From: Chryseobacterium herbae
GTDB taxonomy: Bacteria > Bacteroidota > Bacteroidia > Flavobacteriales > Weeksellaceae
Reading direction: 5' to 3'
Length of the DNA stretch: 64,000 bases
NCBI RefSeq assembly: GCF_025154075.1
Contig: NZ_JAOAMU010000004.1
Coordinates: 434,001-498,000, forward strand
Positions 43,179 through 51,809 of this stretch are shown piece after piece. The notes below the pieces were generated by a model that ran no database searches, was not told the DNA's origin, and saw only the letters and a list, made by a program, of their open reading frames with translations. The position numbers and the translations under genes are program-made. The stretch's first letter is position 1. Each line of letters opens with the position of its first letter.

Positions 43179-45323
43179 TTATTTTATAATTAGTTTTTCT
43201 GTCTGCTTCAAACCTCCGTCCGGAGATTCAAACTGAATGATATAATTACCCATCGAAAGTTTCGACAGATTGTACTGGTGATCTCCGGACTGTAATGCCT
43301 GGGTTTCTACAACACCTCCATTAAAATTATAAACCGATAATTTTCCTCTGTTATATTCTTCAGGAACAGAAACCGTAAGCGGTGCAGATGAACCCAAAGG
43401 ATTAGGGTACAATTTGATCTGCTTTTTGGCGGCTATTTGCTCCGGGCCTGCCTTTTTATTTTTTGCATTCGACGAAGTCTTTTGAGTGCCTGTCGAACAT
43501 GGGATATCTGTTCCCCAATTGGAGGCATCCACCCCTGTCAATGTTAATGCCAATCCGTTCCCTGAACTGTCCTGAACTGAAGAACCACTCCCTTCATTAA
43601 ATTTCCAATACGCAGCAAGAGATGTAGCCGGCAGTGTTACATTACACATATTCTGGCTGATTTCTGTCTGGGTCAATGCTCTTTTCCAAACTCTGACTTC
43701 ATCTACTTTACCACTGAAATTTCTGGATGTATTGTATAAATATCCTACATTGAAAGCTCCGTTGGAAGCAATATTTCCGGTTTGGGATTTGGTTGCATCA
43801 AGAACGCCATTGATATAAATCTTCATAGCAGAGCCGTCATACGTTGCAGCAACGTGATACCAGGTGTTGGCATTTAATGCTGTAGCTGATGCCAGTTTTT
43901 GCTGAACATTATTGATACTTACCACAAACTGAAGTCTGTTGTTGGCAAGACTTGCATCTCCAAGTCTTAAAAATGCTGAATTACTGTCGCTCACCTCTGT
44001 TCCCATTACGGAAGAAATGTAAGGAGCTGCTGATTTGAAAGATGATGGTTTAATCCAACCTTCAAAAGATAATGCTGAACCGTTTAAATTGATACTTCCG
44101 GCAGAACCGGATTCACTGGTCCCGTCTAATGAAAGCGATGTTGATCCGGATGGAATTGTTCCGCCCACACTTTTGAATCTCGGAGCGAAAATATAGGTGC
44201 TTTTAACGCTGCAATTTGTTCTGACTCTCCAGTCATACTCTGAATTGGCCGTCAATCCTGATATCGTAACGGATGTAGTCGCAGTAGCCGTTGCCGCAGT
44301 AGTCCATGTGGTAGCTGAAGATAATTTATAATCTACATCATAGGTATTGGTTCCTACGGCGGACCAGTTTAGTTTTGCGCTTGTTCCGGTAAGGTTGCTG
44401 GTGAATAATCCGATTGGGGCATCACAATTGGCTCCGGCCGTCCATGACTGCAAAGGAGTGCTTAAAACCGTTTGCTGTCCATATAAAGTTTGTGTTCCGG
44501 CAGAAAGTTGTGCTGTCTCATTGGTTCCGTGAAGATCATACCAAAGGAAAAGTCCGTATCCGCCGGTTTTGGTTTGATTGGCTAAACTTGTTGTTGTAGC
44601 ATTAGAGGTATTTCCCATCCAGACTGCTGCAGGAGAAATCTGTGCTTTCGTAAGAGGCGGAACATTAGGTGCGGAAAAAGTTCCATATGAGGCATTCCAA
44701 CTGTAATTGATATAATCGCCCACTCTTAATCCGTTCCAGGAAAGTTTTGAAGCGGCGGGTCCATAATAATAGAATGAGATAATCTTATCCGGAAGCAGCG
44801 CTCTTAACTCTTGAACAAGCATCACAAAAGAGCTGTCATTGGGCTGACCTGTTCCGTTTTGCCCGTAATCTGAGTATTCATCATCAAAATCGATTCCGTC
44901 CAGACCGTAAGTATTTACCGTATGGGCAAGCTGCTGTGCAAAATCACGCGCTGCTTCACGGGTTGGAAAATTACAGAAACCTGCTCCCTGGTGATTTCCA
45001 AGAATGGTTAAAACGACTTTCATCCCTTTATCCTGAAGCGGTTTTATATACGTATTGGCATTGGTGAGCACTTTGGTTACGTTGTTATTATTGCTCAGAT
45101 AGGCTCTTCCACGGCCTGTATCGTAATTGATATTGGCAGCAAAAATATTCACGACATTAAACAGATAATTACCCGATGTCTGCAACTTATAGGCTCCGGC
45201 ATTCAGGATGTTATTATTGTTCACCTCTACATAGCATATTCCCGTAGGGTTAAGCTGCTGTGCATTGAGCACAGGCATAGCATGGATGATCATGAGGATC
45301 AAAGTAGTAATGGCTTTTTTCAT
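43179..45323 (-). CDS. Secreted GH18 endo-beta-N-acetylglucosaminidase 2 (Endo F/H-like)
   Basis: This 714-residue paralogue of the neighbouring enzyme has a signal peptide (1-21), a GH18 domain (about 22-300) with intact DxxDxDxE (Asp142, Asp145, Asp147, Glu149 in LDGIDFDDEY), one fibronectin type III domain (about 300-385), a LamG-type domain (about 390-590), a Lys/Ala-rich linker and a type IX C-terminal domain (about 640-714, with YPNPLGSS and SMGNYIIQF). The order matches enzyme 1 except that one fibronectin domain is missing. The pair looks like a tandem duplication with module loss or gain. The second gene starts 58 bp downstream on the same transcript. Confidence 0.88.
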   Translation of the reverse strand: MKKAITTLILMIIHAMPVLNAQQLNPTGICYVEVNNNNILNAGAYKLQTSGNYLFNVVNIFAANINYDTGRGRAYLSNNNNVTKVLTNANTYIKPLQDKGMKVVLTILGNHQGAGFCNFPTREAARDFAQQLAHTVNTYGLDGIDFDDEYSDYGQNGTGQPNDSSFVMLVQELRALLPDKIISFYYYGPAASKLSWNGLRVGDYINYSWNASYGTFSAPNVPPLTKAQISPAAVWMGNTSNATTTSLANQTKTGGYGLFLWYDLHGTNETAQLSAGTQTLYGQQTVLSTPLQSWTAGANCDAPIGLFTSNLTGTSAKLNWSAVGTNTYDVDYKLSSATTWTTAATATATTSVTISGLTANSEYDWRVRTNCSVKSTYIFAPRFKSVGGTIPSGSTSLSLDGTSESGSAGSINLNGSALSFEGWIKPSSFKSAAPYISSVMGTEVSDSNSAFLRLGDASLANNRLQFVVSINNVQQKLASATALNANTWYHVAATYDGSAMKIYINGVLDATKSQTGNIASNGAFNVGYLYNTSRNFSGKVDEVRVWKRALTQTEISQNMCNVTLPATSLAAYWKFNEGSGSSVQDSSGNGLALTLTGVDASNWGTDIPCSTGTQKTSSNAKNKKAGPEQIAAKKQIKLYPNPLGSSAPLTVSVPEEYNRGKLSVYNFNGGVVETQALQSGDHQYNLSKLSMGNYIIQFESPDGGLKQTEKLIIK

Positions 45324-45504
45324 AATGTTTTTTTTAAGTTATTTTGATGTATTTATATCTATTCATTCTCTCTTAAAAAGAAGAAAATGATCAGCTACGG
45401 ACTGAGAATTTCATAAAGTTTTCCCTCAATGAATTCTTTGTAAAACACTGCAACTAAAAAAACGGGAATAAAGGGCATGCTGCCACCTTCTGCAAATATC
45501 GAGT

Positions 45505-46932
45505 CTAAGTCAGTAAATCTTGATTCTCGTTAAAGGTTTTCCATAACAGTTCTCCGAATAATGTATTGGCCCACGCAAACCATTCTCGGGTAAACTTTTT
45601 ATCATTGTCTTTATGGAAGGACTCATGCATAAAGCCTGTTCCTCCATGGGTTTTCTGTAAAGTGTCTATACACCACTTGATTTCCTTTCTGTCTTTGGTT
45701 GTAAGGGCTTTCATAATGATGCTCATTGGCCAGATCATATCAAGACCGATGTGCGGCCCACCGATTCCTTCTGCCAGTTTTCCTTTGAAAAAGAATGGAT
45801 TGTCTTCTGACCAAACATAATTTCTGGTATTTATGTAAACCGGATCATCCGCTTTTACAGCGCCCAGATAAGGAAGGCCTAAAAGGCTTGGACAATTCGC
45901 ATCATCCATTAAATTATAACTCCCAAATCCATTGGTTTCAAAAGCATAGATCTTTCCGTATTGAGGATGATTGTAAATTCCGTATTTCTTGATGGCAGCG
46001 TCTACCTCATCAGCAAGGCTATTAAGCTGCTGAGCAAGAGCTTTTTCATTTTTGATCTGCGAAACCATTTCCGCAGCTTGGCGTAAACTCACGACTGCAA
46101 ATAAATTGGAAGGGATAAGGAAAGCATAGATCGTAGCATCATCACTCGGACGGAACATAGAATTGATCAATCCTACAGGTTTTGTCGGATAACCGTAACC
46201 TCCCATTGGAATTCCGTCTGTAGCCCAGGCAGTTGTACGCTCAAATTGGTATGGACCTAAACCTGTTTTTCTCTGCTGCTCTATGAAAGTCTGTAAAGTC
46301 AGTTTAATTCCCTTTAACCAATTGTTATCAAAAGGTTTTGTATCTCCCGTTGTCTTCCAGAAGTGGTAAGCTAAACGGATTGGATAGCACAGTGAATCGA
46401 TCTCCCATTTTCTTTCGTGGGTTCCGGGTTTCATATCGGTATGATCGTATTCTTTCCACTTGCTTATTTTATTGTTATCGTTATAAAAAGCATTGGCATA
46501 AGGATCTTTCAGGATGAATTCGGTCTGTTTGTGAATAACTCCGGAGATCAGTTGATGAAGTTTTTCATCTTTTTTCGAGAACTGCAGGTATGGAAAAACC
46601 TGTGCAGAACTGTCCCGAAGCCACATGGCATCAATATCTCCTGTAATAACATAGGTATCCGGAGTTCCATTAATTTCTTTATAAAAAACGGTAGTATCTA
46701 AAGTATTGGGAAAGCAGTTTTCAAATAGCCATGACAGCTCTTTATTCTTCACTTTCTTTTTAAAAGCTTCAATTGCACTTTCTACCGCTTCACTCGTAAA
46801 ATGTCTTTTATCTTTCGAAACGCGGACTACAGGGAAATTTTCTACGCTCAACGTTTTTGCGAAAACATTTTGAGTAAACATCAATCCTGCTCCTGCCAGT
46901 GCACTTGTCTTTATAAATTTTCTCCTTTCCAT
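45505..46932 (-). CDS. GH125 exo-alpha-1,6-mannosidase
   Basis: The 475-residue protein starts MERRKFIKTSALAGAG, a Tat-like or Sec signal peptide with twin Arg. It shows GH125 (formerly DUF1237) patterns: VITGDIDAMWLRDSSAQVFPYL (about 95-116), KWEIDSLCYPIRLAYHFW (about 174-191), YEGPY-type GLGPYQFERTT, NSMFRPSDDATIY, and GGPHIGLDMIWPMSIIMKAL. GH125 enzymes are metal-independent inverting alpha-1,6-mannosidases that attack the core branch of N-glycans after other mannoses are removed. A gap of 30 bp separates it from the upstream GH92 gene. Periplasmic location is expected. Confidence 0.9.
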   Translation of the reverse strand: MERRKFIKTSALAGAGLMFTQNVFAKTLSVENFPVVRVSKDKRHFTSEAVESAIEAFKKKVKNKELSWLFENCFPNTLDTTVFYKEINGTPDTYVITGDIDAMWLRDSSAQVFPYLQFSKKDEKLHQLISGVIHKQTEFILKDPYANAFYNDNNKISKWKEYDHTDMKPGTHERKWEIDSLCYPIRLAYHFWKTTGDTKPFDNNWLKGIKLTLQTFIEQQRKTGLGPYQFERTTAWATDGIPMGGYGYPTKPVGLINSMFRPSDDATIYAFLIPSNLFAVVSLRQAAEMVSQIKNEKALAQQLNSLADEVDAAIKKYGIYNHPQYGKIYAFETNGFGSYNLMDDANCPSLLGLPYLGAVKADDPVYINTRNYVWSEDNPFFFKGKLAEGIGGPHIGLDMIWPMSIIMKALTTKDRKEIKWCIDTLQKTHGGTGFMHESFHKDNDKKFTREWFAWANTLFGELLWKTFNENQDLLT

Positions 46933-46962
46933 TATACTTTTATATTTCGTTATTTTTTTGAT

Positions 46963-49203
46963 CTATTTTACAGGCTTGCTTCCCATGACAAATTTCAGTT
47001 CGCCCCCATTCATAATATCACTGTGGTTGATTTCCCAGCTTTTGAATTCTTTTCCGTTCAGGAACATTTTCTGAACGTAGATATTTTTATCCGAGATCTT
47101 CTCTGCAATGACCGTAAAGGTTTTTCCATTCTCCAGTTTTAAGGCTACTTTCGGAAACTGTGGTGCACCAATAGCGTATACAGGTTTTCCGGGAGTCACC
47201 GGATAGAATCCCAGTGAAGAGAAAATATACCATGCAGACATCTGGCCGCAGTCTTCGTTGTTGACAATGCCGTCCGGTTTTGCTGCGTACATATTATCGC
47301 GGATGAACTTGATCATTTTCTGGGTTTTGTAAGGAGCTCCCGCATAATTATACAGATAAGGAACATGATGTCCCGGCTCATCACCGAATCCCAGAGAACC
47401 GATGAATCCTGAAATATCCACGTGCTGCTCACCGATCATTTTAAGTTCTTCGGTGAAGGTTTTGTCCAGTTTTTCTTCAAATCCTTTTTTTCCGCCGTAT
47501 AAATTCATCATTTCATCGATCTGGTGAGGAACGAAGAAATCATACGCCCATATATTTCCGGAAACCCAGTTCGGCTGTAACTTTTTCCAGTCATTTAAAG
47601 TGAAATCCGGTAAAAATTCTCCGTTTTTCTGTCTTGGCCAGAAATGTTTATTTTCTTTATTAAAGGTGTTAAGGAAGCTCATAGAACGCTTTTTATACAC
47701 TTCTGCTTCTTCTTTTTTACCTAATTTTTCAGCAAGCTGCTGAATGCACCAGTCGTCATACGCGTATTCCAGCGTTGCAGAAACTGAAGCTCCGTTTTCT
47801 GATGGAGTATAACCTAATTTAATATAATCATTAAGGCCTCCTCCGCCATCGCTGCTGCTCATTTTGTCCGTTAAGGAAGCATCTTTCATTGCTGCAAATG
47901 CTTTCTCCTGATCAATTCCTGGCACCCCTTTGGAAATTGCGTCCCAAATCACCGAAACACTGTGGTAACCAAGCATACAGAAATTATCATATCCACACAA
48001 TTCCCAGATAGGCATGTGGTCTTTACGGTCTGTGTATCTGCTGATCAGAGAGTTGGCAAATTCTTTTGTATGTTTCTGATCCATAATGGTCAGCAAAGGG
48101 TGCGTTGCTCTGAAGCCGTCCCAATAGGAATATGTACTGTAGTTCGTAAACCATTTGGTATTCATGTTTTCCTGAGCGGCTATATAATCTCCATTGGTAT
48201 CCATATACAGATTAGGTGCAATAAATGTATGATACACTCCGGTATAGAAGATTTTTCTCTGGTCATCTGTACCGCCAGTCACCTGGAATCTGTTGATAAG
48301 ATCTCTCCAGGTATTCTGAGCCGTTTCTTTAGCTTGAGCAAAATTTACGTTCTTAGCTTCTGCATCAAAGTTTTCCTGAGCACCTTCGGTACTTACCGGA
48401 GACAGAGAAACTTTTACTTCAATGCTTTCATTTTCTTCAGTTGAAAATCTCACGAAAGCTTTGGCATCTTTAGCAAGAGCAATTTTTTCGTTCTCTTTTA
48501 TTTTTCCTTCAGAATAAGTTCCATAGGATTTAAACGGTTTTGAAAATTCCATCACGAAATAAGCAAAACGTTTTCCGCCCCAGCCGTTGCTGTAGCAGTA
48601 TCCTTTGATCTTATTGTTTCCTTCTATGCTTACTAGTGTATGGTAAATATTCCCGAAGATTTTATTGGTTGGATCAATGATGACATTGGACTCTTCACTC
48701 TTTGGGAAGGTATATTTATGGAAACCTACTCTCGGAGAAGCGGTCAGTTCAGCTTTAATTCCGTAGCTGTCCAACATCACGGAATAATATCCCGGTGAAG
48801 CTGTTTCTTTCTCGTGACTGAATGTCGAACGGTAGCCACTTTCCGGCTTTTCTTCCGAGCCCGGAAGCATCTTTATTTTCCCGACGGTTGGCATTACTAA
48901 AATATCTCCAAGATCTGCCCAGCCTGTTCCGCTGAGATGATTATGACTGAATCCCATAATGGTTTTACTGCTATAATGATACCCTGAACACCAGTCCCAG
49001 TCGCCACTTTTGGTATTCTGATCCGGACTGAGCTGGATCATTCCAAAAGGGGTAGTCGCTCCGGGAAAGGTATGGCCGTGTCCTTCTGTTCCTATGAAAG
49101 GATCTACCCATGAAAGGACATCATCCTTCCGTTGCTGGGCATTTCCCACATGAGAAAACAGGATCATTGATAAAAATATAAGCAGTTCTTTTTTCATAAT
49201 CAT
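46963..49203 (-). CDS. GH92-family protein B with changed catalytic acid
   Basis: The 746-residue secreted protein has a signal peptide (about 1-22, ending GNAQ), the N-terminal domain starting VDPFIGTEGHGHTFPGA, and the catalytic domain. The base/calcium region is intact (VNNEDCGQMSAWYIFSSLGFYP). The acid motif usually reads TEGN-W-Y-FFVPHD; here it is WVSGNIWAYDFFVPHQ, so Ser548 (codon 47562-47560) takes the place of the catalytic Glu. GH92 members without this Glu are known that cleave mannose-1-phosphate diesters, where no acid is needed. An unusual substrate is therefore possible (inference). The start could also be Met3 (49197). Confidence 0.88.
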   Translation of the reverse strand: MIMKKELLIFLSMILFSHVGNAQQRKDDVLSWVDPFIGTEGHGHTFPGATTPFGMIQLSPDQNTKSGDWDWCSGYHYSSKTIMGFSHNHLSGTGWADLGDILVMPTVGKIKMLPGSEEKPESGYRSTFSHEKETASPGYYSVMLDSYGIKAELTASPRVGFHKYTFPKSEESNVIIDPTNKIFGNIYHTLVSIEGNNKIKGYCYSNGWGGKRFAYFVMEFSKPFKSYGTYSEGKIKENEKIALAKDAKAFVRFSTEENESIEVKVSLSPVSTEGAQENFDAEAKNVNFAQAKETAQNTWRDLINRFQVTGGTDDQRKIFYTGVYHTFIAPNLYMDTNGDYIAAQENMNTKWFTNYSTYSYWDGFRATHPLLTIMDQKHTKEFANSLISRYTDRKDHMPIWELCGYDNFCMLGYHSVSVIWDAISKGVPGIDQEKAFAAMKDASLTDKMSSSDGGGGLNDYIKLGYTPSENGASVSATLEYAYDDWCIQQLAEKLGKKEEAEVYKKRSMSFLNTFNKENKHFWPRQKNGEFLPDFTLNDWKKLQPNWVSGNIWAYDFFVPHQIDEMMNLYGGKKGFEEKLDKTFTEELKMIGEQHVDISGFIGSLGFGDEPGHHVPYLYNYAGAPYKTQKMIKFIRDNMYAAKPDGIVNNEDCGQMSAWYIFSSLGFYPVTPGKPVYAIGAPQFPKVALKLENGKTFTVIAEKISDKNIYVQKMFLNGKEFKSWEINHSDIMNGGELKFVMGSKPVK

Positions 49204-49326
49204 AATAGGGAAATCTTAAAAATTTCTCAAGATAGGAGTTTATTTAACAATATAAAAACCGAAACAATGATTTCAACGAGCAGGAAAATAAAGTTGACCG
49301 GCATATTCTTTATATTTTGAATCAGC

Positions 49327-50298
49327 TTACAGCGAATTCTTTTTCATAAAATCAATAATTTCAGAAATATATCCAAACGCAATGGCCACAACGGTATCCG
49401 CTGCTCCATAATATACGGTTACCTTATCTCCTTCCGAAAGGGCAGCACACGGGAATACCACATTGGGAATATCTCCTGTAAGCTCATATAGTTCTGCCGG
49501 AGCCAGTAAATAAGGTTTCGTTCTGTACAGTACTTTTGACGGATCTTCAAGATCAAGCAGTGATGCTCCCATAGAGTAACGGAACCCTCTGCAAGTATTG
49601 ATCACTCCGTGATAGAAAAGCAGCCATCCTTCATCTGTTTTAATCGGAACAGGTCCGGCTCCTATCTTTGTACACTGCCACGCACTGTCTTCAAACGGTG
49701 CTACTTTCATTACGCAACGGTGCTCGCCCCAGTATTTCATATCCGGGCTGTAGCTGATGTAGATATCCCCGAAAGGCGTATGTCCGTTATCACTCGGTCT
49801 GCTCAGCATGGCATATTTTCCGTCTATTTTCTCAGGGAAAAGAACTCCGTTTCTGTTGAAGGGAAGGAATGCATTTTCGCACTGAAAGAATTCTTTAAAA
49901 TCAAAAGTATAGGCTATTCCGATAGTCGGGCCATGATATCCGTTACACCATGTAATCCAGTACCGGTCTTCTATAAAGGCAACACGGGGGTCGTATTTAT
50001 AGTCAGATTCTATCATTTCAGTATTTCCGGCTTTCATATCAATAGGATCATGATTGATCTCCCAATTGATCCCATCCTTACTGAAGCCTGCAAAAATATT
50101 CATCTGCACGGCTTTATTATCGCAACGGAAAACTCCCGCGAACCCATCTTCAAAAGGAACCACCGCACTGTTAAAAATGCTGTTGGACGTAGGTATTGCA
50201 TATCTGTTGATAATAGGATTTGCAGAGTAACGCCACATGATATCCCGGCTGTCTTCCGGACGATCCTGCCAAGGGATCTTTGCTGGTTGAAATGTCAT
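49327..50298 (-). CDS. GH130 mannoside phosphorylase (Man-beta-1,4-GlcNAc type)
   Basis: The 323-residue cytoplasmic enzyme has the five-bladed beta-propeller of GH130: [23 protein letters not shown] (about 39-61), [31 protein letters not shown] (about 101-123; Asp in YDPR is the probable catalytic residue), and [20 protein letters not shown]. Without a signal peptide it acts inside the cell. Its N-glycan context favours phosphorolysis of Man-beta-1,4-GlcNAc to mannose-1-phosphate and GlcNAc, the GH130 subfamily 2 reaction. The MFS transporter gene lies 39 bp upstream on the same transcript. Confidence 0.9.
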   Translation of the reverse strand: MTFQPAKIPWQDRPEDSRDIMWRYSANPIINRYAIPTSNSIFNSAVVPFEDGFAGVFRCDNKAVQMNIFAGFSKDGINWEINHDPIDMKAGNTEMIESDYKYDPRVAFIEDRYWITWCNGYHGPTIGIAYTFDFKEFFQCENAFLPFNRNGVLFPEKIDGKYAMLSRPSDNGHTPFGDIYISYSPDMKYWGEHRCVMKVAPFEDSAWQCTKIGAGPVPIKTDEGWLLFYHGVINTCRGFRYSMGASLLDLEDPSKVLYRTKPYLLAPAELYELTGDIPNVVFPCAALSEGDKVTVYYGAADTVVAIAFGYISEIIDFMKKNSL

Positions 50299-50337
50299 AA
50301 AGTATTTTTACTTTTATTTGTATGTTTAATGAATGAT

Positions 50338-51630
50338 TTAGTGTTCTTTCGGCTGATCAGGATAAGAAAACGGAACTAGTAATGTCACGACAAAAGCCGG
50401 TATGGTAGCGACGAGTACCCAGATAAAAAACATTTTGTATCCTATCCAGTCGCTGATCATTCCGCTGAACATTCCGGGAAGCATTACTCCCAGATTCATA
50501 ATTCCTGTTGCAAAAGCATAATGAGCGGTTTTATGTTCGCCCGGTGCAATCTGCTGCATGATGTAAAGCATCAGCCCTACAAAACCGAATCCGTAGCCAA
50601 AATATTCCACTACGACGGCAATTCCTACCGGAAGCAGTTCTGTTGGCTGGAAATAGGCCAGTAATGCATAGACTACAAATGGAATATTAAAGGCCGAACA
50701 CAGCCAGATCAACGATCTTTTCAGTCCTCTGGCGGCAATGAAATAACCGGCCAGTACAGATCCTAAAATAAATGCCGCTGAACCATAAGTCCCATAAATA
50801 AGTCCGATATCCGAGGTAGACAATCCTAATCCTCCTGACGTTCTCGGAGCTTTAAAAAATAAAGGGGCAATTTTTATCGCAAATCCTTCCGCAAAACGGT
50901 ACAGGATAATGAAGAGTACGGCCCACATAATATTTTTCTTTTTGAAGAAAGAGATGATCACTTCCAACAGCTCTTTACGGACATTTCCTGCTTTTCTGGT
51001 TTCTTTTTCCTGTTTATTTTCTTTTGGTAAAACAGCGTAATGATAAATAGCCAACACAAAAAACAGAAGGCCATAAATACCCATGATAATCATCCAGGCA
51101 TTGACAACTCCTTTTGTTTTTTCTAAAACGCCTGCAAAATAAACCAGAACTCCGCTGCTTATGATTTTGGCCAGATTATAGAAAGCTCCCTGCCAGCCAA
51201 TGTATTTTGCCTGTTCTTTGTTCGTTAAAAAATTGATATAGGTTCCGTCTGCAGCAATGTCATGCGTGGCGCCACAAAATGCAACCACCGCAAATAGAGC
51301 AATGCTGTATTTGAAAAAATCCGGCAAAGGAAGCGTTAAGGCAACCAAAGCAAACAGAATTCCTATAGCAAACTGAGTGGCAACAACAAAGAACTTTTTG
51401 GTCTTATAGATCTCCAGAAAAGGGCTCCAGAGAGGTTTTAATGTCCAGGAAAACATAATAAGTGCTGTCCAGAATGTAATTTTGGAATCTGAAACACCCA
51501 TATCCTTATACATAATTCCGGAAACTGCATTGATGGTCACAAAGGGTATTCCCATTGCAAAATATAATGTAGAGATCCAGAAGATCGGCTTTACTGAGCG
51601 AGTTTCAGACTTGTTGTTTCCCATATTCAA
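50338..51630 (-). CDS. MFS transporter, probably for N-glycan disaccharide
   Basis: The 430-residue protein has about twelve hydrophobic segments and a short polar N-terminus (MNMGNNKSETRSVKP). It resembles AmpG/SLC33-like MFS permeases: WISTLYFAMGIPFVTINAV at the first helix, and IVVVEYFGYGFGFVGLMLYIMQQIAPGEHKTAHYAFATG in the second half. GH130 for a Man-GlcNAc disaccharide follows directly, so inward transport of this disaccharide is inferred. The alternative start at Met3 (51624) cannot be excluded. The gene is separated from susD by 179 bp that contain a long imperfect stem. Confidence 0.85.
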   Translation of the reverse strand: MNMGNNKSETRSVKPIFWISTLYFAMGIPFVTINAVSGIMYKDMGVSDSKITFWTALIMFSWTLKPLWSPFLEIYKTKKFFVVATQFAIGILFALVALTLPLPDFFKYSIALFAVVAFCGATHDIAADGTYINFLTNKEQAKYIGWQGAFYNLAKIISSGVLVYFAGVLEKTKGVVNAWMIIMGIYGLLFFVLAIYHYAVLPKENKQEKETRKAGNVRKELLEVIISFFKKKNIMWAVLFIILYRFAEGFAIKIAPLFFKAPRTSGGLGLSTSDIGLIYGTYGSAAFILGSVLAGYFIAARGLKRSLIWLCSAFNIPFVVYALLAYFQPTELLPVGIAVVVEYFGYGFGFVGLMLYIMQQIAPGEHKTAHYAFATGIMNLGVMLPGMFSGMISDWIGYKMFFIWVLVATIPAFVVTLLVPFSYPDQPKEH

Positions 51631-51648
51631 ATTAAAATAGTAAAGAAA

Positions 51649-51782
51649 AGAGGACCTCTCAAAAGGGTCATTCCGGATTGAAACGAAACTAAAATTGAAG
51701 AATTCTGAAACAAACGTTTTAAGAAATTTCTCCTTCCGGAATGAAAAAAACCAAATTAAATCTAACTTTTGAGACGGCCTCT
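51649..51782. repeat. Long imperfect inverted repeat between susD and the MFS gene
   Basis: The outer arms 51649-51664 and 51767-51782 match in 14 of 16 positions. The inner arms 51668-51677 and 51735-51744 are perfect (TCATTCCGGA/TCCGGAATGA). No T-run follows on the minus strand. It may stabilise or end the susCD transcript so that susCD is made in excess over the enzymes. Confidence 0.6.
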
Positions 51783-51809
51783 ATATCTTTATCATTGATC
51801 TGCTTAAAA

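Noticed and set aside
47962..48444. 160-codon plus-strand frame inside the GH92 B gene
   Set aside because: It lies fully antisense to a well-supported enzyme gene, with no promoter and no recognisable domain.
49609..50379. 256-codon plus-strand frame opposite the GH130 gene
   Set aside because: Antisense shadow of a conserved enzyme gene; Cys/Arg-rich composition without domain similarity.
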